DNA of 64,000 nt from positions 1-64,000 of the forward strand of contig JACRMN010000015.1 of assembly GCA_016214955.1 (NCBI GenBank), written 5' to 3'. This document shows positions 19,362 through 28,115 of the stretch, one piece after another. Positions within the stretch are counted from its first letter, which is position 1. The number at the start of each line of letters is the position of its first letter. The DNA is from Deltaproteobacteria bacterium. GTDB lineage: Bacteria > Myxococcota > Myxococcia > Myxococcales > Anaeromyxobacteraceae. Under the pieces are notes generated by a model, which was not told the origin of the DNA, did not search any database, and saw only the letters and a list, made by a program, of their open reading frames with translations. The translations under genes were made by a program, and so were the position numbers.

Positions 19362-19405
19362 CCTACTGAACGTGAAGGACGGCCGGGAAGCCCCGCGGAC
19401 GGGGC

Positions 19406-20167
19406 TCACCCGCCCTGGGCGTGGAGCTCGTCGCCGTAGAACACGCACTCCAGCGCCAGCCCCTGCGGCGGCGCCGTGGGACCGGCTCGTTTCCTGTCCC
19501 GCGAGGCCAGCACCTCGGCCACCCAGGCCGGCGGCCGCTTGCCGAGCCCCACCTCCACCAGCGTGCCCACCAGGTTGCGCACCATGTGCTTCACGAAGGC
19601 GGTGGCCTCGGCCACCACCACCAGGGCCTCGCCCTCGGGCCGCACCTCGAGCCGGCCGAGGTCGCGCACCGCGTGGCGGGCCTCGCAGTCGGAGGCCTGG
19701 AAGGCGGCGAAGTCGTGGCGCCCGGTGAGCAGCGCCGCCGCCTCGCCCATGGCGCCGGCGTCGAGAGGCCGGAAGAGCTGCCAGGCGTAGGCGCGCCCGA
19801 TGGGGAAGCGGGTGGGCCGGTTCTCGATGCGGTAGCAGTAGCGCTTGCCGCGGGCGCTGCGCCGGGCGTCGAAGCCCTCCGGCAGGAGCGCCGCCGCCGA
19901 GATGGCGATGTCGGGCGGCAGGAGGGCGTTCATCCCCATCACGTAGGCCTTCTCCGGCAGGGGCCGCTCCTCGGGGAAGGAACAGACCTGGGCCCGGGCG
20001 TGGACCCCGGCGTCGGTGCGGCCGGCGGCGGTCACCCGCCGCGGGGCCTTGTGCAGCGCCGAGAGCGCCCGCTCCACCTCGGCCTGGATGGAAGGGCCGT
20101 TGGGCTGCACCTGCCAGCCGGCGTAGCGGGTGCCGTCGTAGGCGAGGGTGAGCTTCACGACCGGCAT
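19406..20167 (-). CDS. truA: tRNA pseudouridine(38-40) synthase TruA
   Basis: TruA isomerises uridines 38-40 of the tRNA anticodon arm. The 253 residues include LAYDGTRYAGWQ at the N-terminus, the catalytic Asp52 in AAGRTDAGVHA, RYCYRI, and HDFAAFQ, all normal for the family. The C-terminal third has FVKHMVRNLVGTLVEVG. ATG 20167 is the natural start. It diverges from the polyprenyl synthase gene, and the S9 peptidase remnant follows it on the same strand. Confidence 0.96.
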   Translation of the reverse strand: MPVVKLTLAYDGTRYAGWQVQPNGPSIQAEVERALSALHKAPRRVTAAGRTDAGVHARAQVCSFPEERPLPEKAYVMGMNALLPPDIAISAAALLPEGFDARRSARGKRYCYRIENRPTRFPIGRAYAWQLFRPLDAGAMGEAAALLTGRHDFAAFQASDCEARHAVRDLGRLEVRPEGEALVVVAEATAFVKHMVRNLVGTLVEVGLGKRPPAWVAEVLASRDRKRAGPTAPPQGLALECVFYGDELHAQGG

Positions 20168-20190
20168 CGGGGCGGAGCCTAGTCGATCCG

Positions 20191-20212
20191 CCCGGCCGGT
20201 TCACCGGCCGGG
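20191..20212. other. 10-bp stem hairpin between truA and the prenyl synthase gene
   Basis: CCCGGCCGGT and ACCGGCCGGG are perfect complements with only TC between them. The palindrome lies upstream of both divergent genes and about 7 bp before a promoter-like -35 (20219). It has no T-tract. It may be a regulator binding site or a chance GC palindrome. Confidence 0.45.
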
Positions 20213-20218
20213 GGCGCG

Positions 20219-20248
20219 TTGACCCGCCGCTTTGCGGCGCGCTATACC
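20219..20248 (+). promoter_or_regulatory. Likely sigma-70-type promoter for the prenyl synthase gene
   Basis: TTGACC (20219-20224) and TATACC (20243-20248) are separated by 18 bp. They match the consensus hexamers at five and four of six positions, unusual in such GC-rich sequence. Transcription would start near 20255, about 40 nt before the ATG at 20294. Confidence 0.55.
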
Positions 20249-20293
20249 GCTTCGTCCTTCACGGTTTCTTGAAGGCTCTTCCCCGGGCGGGCG

Positions 20294-21340
20294 ATGGCGA
20301 ACGACGAGGCGATCCTGGCGCAGCTCGGGGAGGCGGCGGTCCGCGGCGTCCGGCCCGAGAAGGCCCAGGCGGCGCTGGCCCAGGTGCCGCGCCTGCCGGA
20401 GCAGCTCCTGGCGCTGGAGGGCGAGCTCACCCGGGCCACCGGCGACGCCGAGGCCACCCTGCAGGCCGCCGCCCGGCACCTGGTGGCCGCCGGCGGCAAG
20501 CGCATCCGCCCGCTGGTCACGCTGCTGGGCTGCGGGGCCTGCGGCGGCGACATGGCCCGGGCCGTCCCCTTCGGCGTGGCCGCCGAGCTCACCCACTCGG
20601 CCACCCTCCTGCACGACGACGTGCTCGACGGCGGCGAGATGCGCCGCGGCCAGCCGGCCTCGCGGGTCATCTGGGGCAACAACGTCTCGGTGCTGGCCGG
20701 CGACTGGCTCCTCACCCGGGCCCTGGAGATCGTGGCCGGGCACGAGGCCCGCGCCGACGCGCTGGCGCCGCTCCTCGCCACCATGCGGCGGCTCGTCGAG
20801 GGCGAGGTGAAGCAGCTCTCGCTCCGCGGCGGCTTCCACGCCACCGAGGAGGACTACTTCGCCGTCATCCGCGGCAAGACCGCCTCGCTCTTCGGCTGGG
20901 CGGCGGCGGCCGGCGCCTGGGCCGCCGGCGTGCGCGGCGAGGTGCCGGCGGCGCTCTCCGCCTTCGGCGAGGGCGTGGGCACCGCCTTCCAGCTGGTGGA
21001 CGACGCCCTCGACTACGCCGCCGACCCGGGGCTGCTCGGCAAGCGGCTCGGCACCGACCTCCTCGAGGGCAAGGCCACCCTGCCGCTCATCCGCGCGCTC
21101 CGGAGCGAACCCGGCCTGCGCGACCGGCTCGCCGCGCTGGTGGAGGGCCGGGCCGAGGCCGAGGCGGTGGCCCCGGCGGTGCTGGAGGCAGTGCAGCGGA
21201 GCGGCGGCGTCGAGGCGGCGCGGGCCCTGGCCCGCGAGCACACCCGGGCCGCCATGGCCGCGCTGCAGCGCGTGCCCGACGGCCCGCACCGCAAGGCGCT
21301 GGCCGAGGCGGCGGTGAGCCTCACCGAGCGGGCGTTCTAG
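20294..21340 (+). CDS. Polyprenyl diphosphate synthase (trans, long chain)
   Basis: The enzyme builds the isoprenoid side chain of menaquinone from IPP and an allylic starter. The 348 residues contain GGKRIRP, the first Asp-rich motif DDVLD at 108-112 and the second DDALD at 236-240, with GKATLPLIRAL after it. The small residues before the first motif (AELTHSATLLH) fit a long-chain product such as a hepta- to nonaprenyl chain; the exact length cannot be read. It lies next to the menaquinone cluster, which supports the quinone role. Confidence 0.9.
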   Translation: MANDEAILAQLGEAAVRGVRPEKAQAALAQVPRLPEQLLALEGELTRATGDAEATLQAAARHLVAAGGKRIRPLVTLLGCGACGGDMARAVPFGVAAELTHSATLLHDDVLDGGEMRRGQPASRVIWGNNVSVLAGDWLLTRALEIVAGHEARADALAPLLATMRRLVEGEVKQLSLRGGFHATEEDYFAVIRGKTASLFGWAAAAGAWAAGVRGEVPAALSAFGEGVGTAFQLVDDALDYAADPGLLGKRLGTDLLEGKATLPLIRALRSEPGLRDRLAALVEGRAEAEAVAPAVLEAVQRSGGVEAARALAREHTRAAMAALQRVPDGPHRKALAEAAVSLTERAF

Positions 21341-21352
21341 CCCGCCCTCCCC

Positions 21353-22195
21353 CTACGCGTCCTGGTACTGCGCCTTCACCGGCGGGATGAGCTTGCGCTC
21401 CACCGACTCGGCCAGGAACAGGTCCACCGCCTGGCGGCCGCGGGGGCCGAGGTCGCGGGTCCACTCGTTGACGTACATGCCCACGAAGGTGTCGGCCCGC
21501 TTGCGGTCGAGGCCCCGGGCGTAGGTCATGGCGTGGTCGAGCGCCTGCTCGCGGTGGTCGAGCCCGTAGACGATGCTCTCCTTCAGCACCCGGGCCAGCG
21601 TGCGGCGCAGCGCGTCGGGCAGCTCCTTCTTCACGGCGTTCATGCCCAGCGGCAGCGGCAGGCCGGTGCGGGCCTTCCAGGTCTTGCCCAGGTCCTCCAC
21701 CACCGTGAGCCCCTCCTCGGCGGCGGTGAGCTGGCCCTCGTGGATCACCAGGCCCGCCGCAACCTCGCCGCGCTTGGCGGCCTCGCCCACCTGCTTGAAG
21801 TCCATGATCACCGGCTGGTGATCGGGAAGCCGCAGCGAGAGGGCCAGGGCGGCGCTGGTCCACTTGCCGGGGATGGCGATGCGCTTGCCGGCCAGGTCCG
21901 CGACCTTGCGCACCGGCGAGCCCTGCGGCACCACGATGGTGGGGCCGTAGCCGTCGCCGAACGAGGCGCCGGAGTCGAGGAGCAGGTATTTGTCGTGGAG
22001 GTAGGCGTAGGCGTGCACCGAGAGGGCGGTGATCTCGTAGCGACCCTCCAGGGCGGCCCGGTTGAGGGTCTCGATGTCGGAGAGCTCGTGGACGAAGGTG
22101 AGCCCCTCGGCGCGCACGGCGCCGGAGGCCAGGCCGTAGAACATGAAGGCGTCGTCGGAGTCGGGGCTGTGGGCCACGCGGATGGTGGTCGGCAT
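21353..22195 (-). CDS. mqnD: 1,4-dihydroxy-6-naphthoate synthase MqnD
   Basis: MqnD converts cyclic dehypoxanthine futalosine to 1,4-dihydroxy-6-naphthoate in the futalosine menaquinone pathway. The 280 residues have the expected N-terminus (IRVAHSPDSDDAFMFYGL), the DIETLNR segment, YLLLDSGASFGDGYGP and MDFKQVGEA, the periplasmic-binding-protein-like fold of MqnA/MqnD. It converges with the polyprenyl synthase gene and diverges from the ubiD-to-regulator operon. A TTCAACG inverted repeat lies in the 73-bp gap between the two mqn transcription units. Confidence 0.95.
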   Translation of the reverse strand: MPTTIRVAHSPDSDDAFMFYGLASGAVRAEGLTFVHELSDIETLNRAALEGRYEITALSVHAYAYLHDKYLLLDSGASFGDGYGPTIVVPQGSPVRKVADLAGKRIAIPGKWTSAALALSLRLPDHQPVIMDFKQVGEAAKRGEVAAGLVIHEGQLTAAEEGLTVVEDLGKTWKARTGLPLPLGMNAVKKELPDALRRTLARVLKESIVYGLDHREQALDHAMTYARGLDRKRADTFVGMYVNEWTRDLGPRGRQAVDLFLAESVERKLIPPVKAQYQDA

Positions 22196-22213
22196 GGGGG
22201 GTACTCATATCCC

Positions 22214-22229
22214 TTCAACGAACGTTGAA
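22214..22229. promoter_or_regulatory. Inverted repeat between mqnD and the ubiD-mqn operon
   Basis: TTCAACG-AA-CGTTGAA is a perfect 7-bp inverted repeat in the short region shared by the divergent mqnD (start 22195) and ubiD (start 22269) genes. Its size and symmetry suit a dimeric regulator that would control both units. No TetR-type gene is nearby. The GbsR/MarR-like regulator at the end of the operon (30202) is a candidate ligand, by inference. Confidence 0.6.
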
Positions 22230-22268
22230 ACAAGCGGGGCGAAGGAGTAGAGATCCGGCCCTCTCGCC

Positions 22269-23783
22269 ATGGCCTACCGATCGCTCCGGCAGTTCCTCGA
22301 CCGCCTCGAGCAGGCCGGCGAGCTCGTGCGGGTGAAGGAGCCCGTCGACACCCACCTGGAGATGGCGGCCCTCGCCGACCGCGCCGCCAAGCAGGGCGGC
22401 CCGGCCCTGCTGTTCGAGCAGCCCAGCTCCGGCCGCCTCCCGGTGGCCATGAACCTCTTCGGCACCCGGCGCCGCACCAGCTGGGCCCTCTCCTGCGACG
22501 ACTTCGAGGAGCACGCCGCCGAGCTGCGCTCGCTCCTCAGGATGGCCCCGCCGCAGGGGCTCTGGGAGAAGCTGAAGATGCTCCCGCGGCTCGGCAAGCT
22601 CGCCACGCTGACGCCGAAGCACGTCTCCGGCGGCCCGGTGCACGAGATCGTGGACCGCGAGCCCGATCTCTCGGCCCTCCCGGTGCTCACCACCTGGCCC
22701 CACGACGCCGGCCCCTTCATCACCCTGCCGCAGGTGGTGACCCGCGACCCGGAGAGCGGGCTGCGCAACGTGGGCATGTACCGGATCCAGGTGCTGGGCC
22801 CGCGCCGCCTGGCCATGCACTGGCAGCTCCACAAGACCGCCACCGCCCACTTCCGCGGCTACCAGAAGCGCGGCGAGAAGATGCCGGTGGCCATCGCCCT
22901 GGGCGGCGACCCGGCGCTCACCTGGAGCGCCTCGGCGCCGCTGCCGCCGGGCGTGGACGAGTACCTCTTCGCCGGCTTCCTGCGGAAGGAAGGGGTGCCG
23001 CTGACGAAGGGCCTCACCGTGGATCTCGAGTACCCGGCCGAGGCCGACCTGGTCATCGAGGGGTGGGTGGACCCGGCCGCCGCGCTGGTGCGCGAGGGGC
23101 CCTTCGGCGACCACACCGGCTACTACTCGCTGGCCGACATGTACCCGGCGCTCGAGGTCACCGCGGTGTGCCGGCGCGCCGACGCCATCTACCCGGCCAC
23201 GGTGGTGGGCCCGCCGCCCGTCGAGGACCAGTGGATGGGCAAGGCCACCGAGCGGCTCTTCCTGCCCATGCTGCAGATGGTCTTCCCCGAGGTGGTGGAC
23301 ATGTCCTTCCCGGTGGAGGGCGTCTTCCACAACCTCTGCTTCCTCTCCATCAAGAAGGAGTTCCCCGGCCACGCCAAGAAGCTCATGCACGGCATGTGGG
23401 GCTCGGGGCAGATGAGCAACACCAAGACGCTGGTGGTCTTCGACGACGACGTGGACGTGCAGGACCACGCCCAGTGCGCCTGGCGCGCCTTCGCCAACGT
23501 GGACGTGAAGCGCGACCTGGTCATCGTGGACGGCCCGGTGGACGTGCTCGACCACGCCTCCACCGCCTTCGCCCTGGGCGGCAAGATCGGCGTGGACGCC
23601 ACCCGCAAGCTGCCCGAGGAGGGCGGCCGCGAGTGGCCCGAGCCCTGCGTCCACCCGGCCGGCGTGGTGGCCCGCATGGACGCGCTCTACCAGCGGCTCG
23701 TGCCCGGCGCGCCCCCGCCGCGCCGCATGAAGCTCGCCGAGCCGCCGGCCGCCGCCTGGAGCCCGAGGAAGGGAGCGCACTAG
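22269..23783 (+). CDS. UbiD-family decarboxylase for menaquinone synthesis
   Basis: This prenylated-FMN-dependent decarboxylase (504 residues) should remove the carboxyl group of the prenylated 6-naphthoate intermediate. It has the UbiD start (YRSLRQFLDRLEQAGELVRV), the MNLFGTRRR segment, GMYRIQVLGPRRLAMHWQ and EGPFGDHTGYYS with the catalytic acidic region. Its UbiX cofactor partner lies two genes downstream. It is the first gene of a long operon (ubiD-ubiE-ubiX-mqnE-mqnAC-deaminase-ubiA-regulator). GGGCGAAGGAG precedes the ATG at a slightly long distance. Confidence 0.92.
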   Translation: MAYRSLRQFLDRLEQAGELVRVKEPVDTHLEMAALADRAAKQGGPALLFEQPSSGRLPVAMNLFGTRRRTSWALSCDDFEEHAAELRSLLRMAPPQGLWEKLKMLPRLGKLATLTPKHVSGGPVHEIVDREPDLSALPVLTTWPHDAGPFITLPQVVTRDPESGLRNVGMYRIQVLGPRRLAMHWQLHKTATAHFRGYQKRGEKMPVAIALGGDPALTWSASAPLPPGVDEYLFAGFLRKEGVPLTKGLTVDLEYPAEADLVIEGWVDPAAALVREGPFGDHTGYYSLADMYPALEVTAVCRRADAIYPATVVGPPPVEDQWMGKATERLFLPMLQMVFPEVVDMSFPVEGVFHNLCFLSIKKEFPGHAKKLMHGMWGSGQMSNTKTLVVFDDDVDVQDHAQCAWRAFANVDVKRDLVIVDGPVDVLDHASTAFALGGKIGVDATRKLPEEGGREWPEPCVHPAGVVARMDALYQRLVPGAPPPRRMKLAEPPAAAWSPRKGAH

Positions 23784-24491
23784 ATGGGCCCGGTGCCGCT
23801 GCCCGGCGAGGGAGGACGCGCGCCCGCGGTGCGGGCCATGTTCGACCGCATCGCTCCCACCTACGACCTGCTCAACCGGGTGATGACCCTGCGGGTCGAT
23901 CAGCTCTGGCGCCGCAAGATGATCCGCGCGCTGGAGCTCCGCTCCGGCCAGGTGCTGCTCGACCTCTGCGCCGGCACCATGGACGTGGCCGCCGAGGCGC
24001 GGCGGCGCGTGCCCGGGCTCCGGGTGATCGGCGCCGACTTCTCGCTCCCCATGCTGGCCCGCGGCGCTGGCAAGACAGGGCTCCCCGCCGCCCAGGCCGA
24101 CGCCCTGGCCCTGCCCTTCGGCGGCGCCCGCTTCGACGCCGCCACCGTGGCCTTCGGGATGCGCAACCTCGACTCGCTGGCGCGGGGGCTCTCGGAGCTC
24201 GCCCGGGTGATCCGGCCCGGCGGCAAGCTCGGGGTGCTGGAGTTCTTCCGCTCCGAGTCGGCCGGCTCCCGCCTGGTCCACGGCGCCTACAACCGGCTGG
24301 CGCTGCCGGTGCTGGGCCGGGTGCTCTCGCCCGACCCCGAGGCCTACCGGTACCTGGTGGAGTCGATGGAGCGCTTCGCCTCGCGCCCCGAGTTCGAGGA
24401 GGCCTGCCGCCAGGCCGGCTTCTCCGCGGTGCGGGGCCAGACCCTCTTCCCCGGCGTCTGCGGGCTGGTGCTGGCGACGAGGCAGGCATGA
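23784..24491 (+). CDS. ubiE: Demethylmenaquinone methyltransferase (UbiE/MenG)
   Basis: The 235-residue SAM methyltransferase adds the C-methyl group in the last step of menaquinone synthesis. FDRIAPTYDLLNRVMTLRVD is the family N-terminus, LDLCAGTMDVA is the SAM motif I, and GMRNLDSLARGL and PGGKLGVLEFFR are motifs II and III. Its ATG directly abuts the ubiD stop (TAGATG), and its TGA overlaps the ubiX ATG by 4 nt. Confidence 0.94.
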   Translation: MGPVPLPGEGGRAPAVRAMFDRIAPTYDLLNRVMTLRVDQLWRRKMIRALELRSGQVLLDLCAGTMDVAAEARRRVPGLRVIGADFSLPMLARGAGKTGLPAAQADALALPFGGARFDAATVAFGMRNLDSLARGLSELARVIRPGGKLGVLEFFRSESAGSRLVHGAYNRLALPVLGRVLSPDPEAYRYLVESMERFASRPEFEEACRQAGFSAVRGQTLFPGVCGLVLATRQA

Positions 24492-25078
24492 AGCTGGTCG
24501 TCGGCGTCAGCGGCGCCTCGGGCGCCCCCTACGCGGCCCGGCTGCTCGGCTACCTGGCCGAGCACGGACAGCGGCTGGGCGTGCAGGTGGACGTGGTCTT
24601 CTCCGACACCGGGCTGCAGGTGTGGCGCCAGGAGATCGGCGGGCCGCCCAGGCTGCCCTTCCCCATCTGGAAGAACCGCGACTTCTCCGCCCCCTTCGCC
24701 TCGGGCAGCGCCCGGGGCTACGAGGCCATGGCGGTGGTGCCCTGCTCGGCCGGCTGCATGTCGCGCATCGCCCACGGCCTCTCCCAGGACCTCATCGGCC
24801 GGGCCGCCGACGTGATGCTGAAGGAGCGGCGCAAGCTCCTGCTGTGCCTGCGCGAGACCCCCATCTCGCTGCCCCACGCCCGGGCCATGGTGCAGGCCAT
24901 CGAGGCCGGGGCCTTCGTGATGCCGGCCTCGCCCTCCTTCTACTCGCGGCCCACCACCATGGACGAGCTCGTCGACACGGTGGTGTCGCGGATCCTCGAC
25001 CGACTGGGGATCGACAACGAGCTCATGCGGCGCTGGGAGGGACACCCGCCGCCCGGCGCAGCGCCGGTGGAGGACTGA
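24488..25078 (+). CDS. ubiX: Flavin prenyltransferase UbiX
   Basis: UbiX makes prenylated FMN, the cofactor of UbiD. The 196-residue protein has VGVSGASGAPYAARLL, MAVVPCSAGCMSRIAHGLSQDLI and the RETPISLPHARAM segment that binds dimethylallyl phosphate. The ATG overlaps the ubiE stop (ATGA), and mqnE begins 3 nt after the end. Its presence beside ubiD supports dedicated cofactor supply for this menaquinone pathway. Confidence 0.95.
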   Translation: MKLVVGVSGASGAPYAARLLGYLAEHGQRLGVQVDVVFSDTGLQVWRQEIGGPPRLPFPIWKNRDFSAPFASGSARGYEAMAVVPCSAGCMSRIAHGLSQDLIGRAADVMLKERRKLLLCLRETPISLPHARAMVQAIEAGAFVMPASPSFYSRPTTMDELVDTVVSRILDRLGIDNELMRRWEGHPPPGAAPVED

Positions 25079-25081
25079 AGC

Positions 25082-26233
25082 ATGCTGACCTCTCTCGCAC
25101 ACCGAGCCCTGGAGCGCGCCGGCCTCGCCGACCTGCGCGACAAGGTCCTGGCCGGCACCCGCATCGACGAGGCCGAGGCCCTGCGCCTCTTCCGCTGCCC
25201 CGACCTGGCGGCCCTCGGCGCCCTGGCCAACCACGTGCGCGAGGCCCGCCACGGCGACCGGGCCTTCTACAACAGGAACGTCCACCTCAACTTCACCAAC
25301 GTCTGCGTGGCGAGCTGCAAGTTCTGCTCCTTCGCCCGGCCCGACGACAGGACGGCCAGCGAGGGCTACACCATGCCGCTCGGCGAGTCGGTGGAGAGCA
25401 TCCTCCGGCGCAAGGGCAGCGGCATCACCGAGGTGCACATCGTCAACGGCCTTCACCCCGACCTGCCCTGGAGCCACTACGTCGAGGTGGTGCGCCGCAT
25501 CCGCCAGGGCTGGCCGGAGCTGCACATCAAGGCCTACACCGCGGTGGAGATCCACTTCTTCGCCCAGCACTTCGGCATGAGCTACGAGCAGGTGCTGCGG
25601 GAGCTCGTCGAGGCCGGCCTCACCACGCTCCCCGGCGGCGGCGCCGAGATCTTCGCCCCGCGGGTGCGCCGCAAGATCTGCGACGACAAGGCCACCGCCG
25701 ACGAGTGGCTCGAGGTCCACCGGGTTGCCCATCGCCTGGGGGTGAAGTCGAACGCCACCATGCTCTACGGCACCATCGAGACGCCGGAGGAGCGCATCGA
25801 CCACATGGCCCGGCTGCGGAGGCTGCAGGACGAGACCGGCGGCTTCCAGGTCTTCATCCCGCTGGCCTTCCACCCCGAGCACAACATGATCGGCAAGGCC
25901 TTTCCCAAGCCCACCGGCATCGACGGGCTGCGGACCTACGCCGTCTCGCGCCTGTTCCTCGACAACTTCGACCACGTCAAGGCGTACTGGATCATGATCG
26001 GCGAGCGGCTGGCCCAGACCGCGCTCTCCTTCGGCGTCGACGACCTCGACGGCACGGTGCAGGAGGAGCGCATCTACCACATGGCCGGCGCCCAGACGCC
26101 CCAGGGGCTCACCGAGGCCGGGCTGCACCGGCTCATCCGCCAGGCCGGGCGGGTGCCGGTGGAGCGCGACAGCCTCTACCACGTGCTTCGAGATCACGGC
26201 GCCCCGGGCCCCCAGGCCCGGGCCACCGCCTGA
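25082..26233 (+). CDS. mqnE: Aminofutalosine synthase MqnE (radical SAM)
   Basis: MqnE adds the SAM adenosyl radical to 3-[(1-carboxyvinyl)oxy]benzoate to form aminofutalosine. The 383 residues carry the radical SAM cluster motif CVASCKFC (Cys75, Cys79, Cys82), followed by VHIVNGLHPDLPW and GGGAEIF. MqnE is told apart from MqnC by NVHLNFTNVCVASCKFCSF and by HIKAYTAVEIHFFA. The gene lies between ubiX and the mqnA-mqnC fusion in one operon. Confidence 0.93.
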   Translation: MLTSLAHRALERAGLADLRDKVLAGTRIDEAEALRLFRCPDLAALGALANHVREARHGDRAFYNRNVHLNFTNVCVASCKFCSFARPDDRTASEGYTMPLGESVESILRRKGSGITEVHIVNGLHPDLPWSHYVEVVRRIRQGWPELHIKAYTAVEIHFFAQHFGMSYEQVLRELVEAGLTTLPGGGAEIFAPRVRRKICDDKATADEWLEVHRVAHRLGVKSNATMLYGTIETPEERIDHMARLRRLQDETGGFQVFIPLAFHPEHNMIGKAFPKPTGIDGLRTYAVSRLFLDNFDHVKAYWIMIGERLAQTALSFGVDDLDGTVQEERIYHMAGAQTPQGLTEAGLHRLIRQAGRVPVERDSLYHVLRDHGAPGPQARATA

Positions 26234-26243
26234 GGAGCACGCC

Positions 26244-28112
26244 ATGGCCCGCATCCGCGCCGCTGCCGTCTCCTTCCTCAACGCCCGGCCCCTCACCGCC
26301 GCCCTGGAGGGTTCGAAGCGCATCGAGCTGGTCCTGGCCGAGCCCTCCGCCTGCGCCGCCATGCTGGAGCGCGGTGAGGTGGAGGCGGCCCTGCTCCCGG
26401 TGGGCGCCCTCCCCGGCCACGACTACGAGGTGGTGCCGGGCCTCGCCATCGGCGCCGACGGGCCGGTGCAGACGGTGATCCTGGCCGGCGAGCAGTCGCC
26501 GGCGGTGTGGGACGAGGTCTACCTCGACACCGCCTCGCGGACCTCGCAGGTGCTCTCCCGCATCCTGCTCCACGAGAGGGGGCTGCACCCGAAGTTCACG
26601 CCCATGCCGGCCGTCGAGGGCGTGGCCCGGGCGCGCGGCACCAAGGGGGCGCTGGTCATCGGCGACCGGGCCTTCGGCGTGAAGGCCAACCACATCCTCG
26701 ACCTGGGGCGCGAGTGGAACGCCCTCACCGGCCTGCCCATGGTCTTCGCCGTCTGGGCCGGCAGGCCCGGGGCGCTGGCCCCCGAGGACGTGGCCGAGCT
26801 CACCCGCGCCGCGCGCGAGGGCATGGGCATCCGCACCGAGCTGGCCCAGGCCTTCGCCCGGGAGGCCGGCGGCGACGCCGAGAAGTACCGCCGCTACCTC
26901 ACCCACCGGCTCCGCTACAGCCTGGGGCCCCACGAGCTCGAGGGGCTCGAGACCTACCTCGCCAAGGGCGCCGCGCTGGGCGCGTTCCCGGCCCACACCC
27001 TGCGCTTCGCCGACGACGTGGTCCGGAGCCGCCGCGCCCGCCGCGCCGTCTCCCTCGACACCGCCCTGCAGAAGGGGGCCGACGGCGAGCGGCTCGACGC
27101 CGACGAGGCCGAGCTGCTCGACGAGAAGGCGCCCCTCCTGGAGCTGGGGCTGGCGGCCGACGCCCGTCGCCGCGCCCTGCACCCCGAGGGTGTGGTGACC
27201 TACATCGTCTCGCGCAACGTCAACTACACCAACGTCTGCTCCACCGCCTGTCACTTCTGCGCCTTCTACCGGCCCCGCGGCCACAAGGAGGCCTACGTCC
27301 TCGACCGCGAGGTGCTGGGCAAGAAGATCCAGGAGACCCTCGACCTGGGCGGCATCGAGATCCTGCTGCAGGGCGGCCTCCACCCGGACCTCGGCATCGA
27401 GTGGTACGAGGAGCTCTTCCGCTGGGTGAAGCGCGACTACCCGGCCATCAACCTCCACGCCCTCTCCCCCGAGGAGATCTGGCACATCGCCCGCACCAGC
27501 CAGCTCCCCCTCCCGGAGACCATCGCCCGGCTGGTGGCGGCGGGGCTCGACTCCATCCCCGGCGGCGGCGCCGAGGTGCTCGACGACGAGGTGCGCCGGC
27601 GCATCGCCCCGCTGAAGTGCTCCACCGACGAGTGGCTCACGGTGATGAAGGCCGCCCACCGGCAGGGGCTCCGCAGCACCGCCACCATGATGTTCGGCGT
27701 GGGCGAGGAGAGCCGCCACCGGGTGACGCACCTCGTGCGCCTGCGCGAGCTGCAGGACGAGACCCGGGGCTTCACGGCCTTCATCTGCTGGACCTTCCAG
27801 CCGGAGCACACCCGCCTGGCCCCCGGCGACAACGGCGCCCACGCCTACCTGCGGGTCAACGCCCTCTCGCGGCTGGTGCTCGACAACGTCCCCAACCTGC
27901 AGGCCTCCTGGGTGACCATGGGCGGGGGCGTGGCCCAGGCCTCGCTGCACATGGGCTGCAACGACTTCGGCTCGGTGATGATCGAGGAGAACGTGGTCAG
28001 CGCCGCCGGCACCACCTTCCAGATGGACGCCGAGGAGATCGAGCGGCACATCCGCGACGCCGGCTTCACCGCCGCGCGCCGCAACATGCGCTACCAGCGG
28101 GTGGGGAGCTGA
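26244..28112 (+). CDS. mqnA-mqnC: MqnA-MqnC fusion: chorismate dehydratase plus cyclic dehypoxanthine futalosine synthase
   Basis: One 622-residue reading frame contains two enzymes that are normally separate. Residues 1 to about 270 are MqnA (IRAAAVSFLNARPLTAAL, EVEAALLPVGAL, LVIGDRAFG), which dehydrates chorismate. From about 275 it is MqnC, a radical SAM cyclase, with CSTACHFC at 332-339, LLQGGLHPDLGIEWYEELF, GGGAEVL and FICWTFQPEHT. No stop, frameshift or internal ribosome site is visible between the domains, and the second part is full length. The enzymes catalyse the first and fourth steps of the pathway, so the fusion is not of consecutive steps. Most species encode them separately. 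Confidence 0.92.
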   Translation: MARIRAAAVSFLNARPLTAALEGSKRIELVLAEPSACAAMLERGEVEAALLPVGALPGHDYEVVPGLAIGADGPVQTVILAGEQSPAVWDEVYLDTASRTSQVLSRILLHERGLHPKFTPMPAVEGVARARGTKGALVIGDRAFGVKANHILDLGREWNALTGLPMVFAVWAGRPGALAPEDVAELTRAAREGMGIRTELAQAFAREAGGDAEKYRRYLTHRLRYSLGPHELEGLETYLAKGAALGAFPAHTLRFADDVVRSRRARRAVSLDTALQKGADGERLDADEAELLDEKAPLLELGLAADARRRALHPEGVVTYIVSRNVNYTNVCSTACHFCAFYRPRGHKEAYVLDREVLGKKIQETLDLGGIEILLQGGLHPDLGIEWYEELFRWVKRDYPAINLHALSPEEIWHIARTSQLPLPETIARLVAAGLDSIPGGGAEVLDDEVRRRIAPLKCSTDEWLTVMKAAHRQGLRSTATMMFGVGEESRHRVTHLVRLRELQDETRGFTAFICWTFQPEHTRLAPGDNGAHAYLRVNALSRLVLDNVPNLQASWVTMGGGVAQASLHMGCNDFGSVMIEENVVSAAGTTFQMDAEEIERHIRDAGFTAARRNMRYQRVGS

Positions 28113-28115
28113 CCG

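Noticed and set aside
20191-20212. Intrinsic terminator of truA or the prenyl synthase
   Set aside because: The hairpin lies upstream of both divergent genes and lacks a T-tract.
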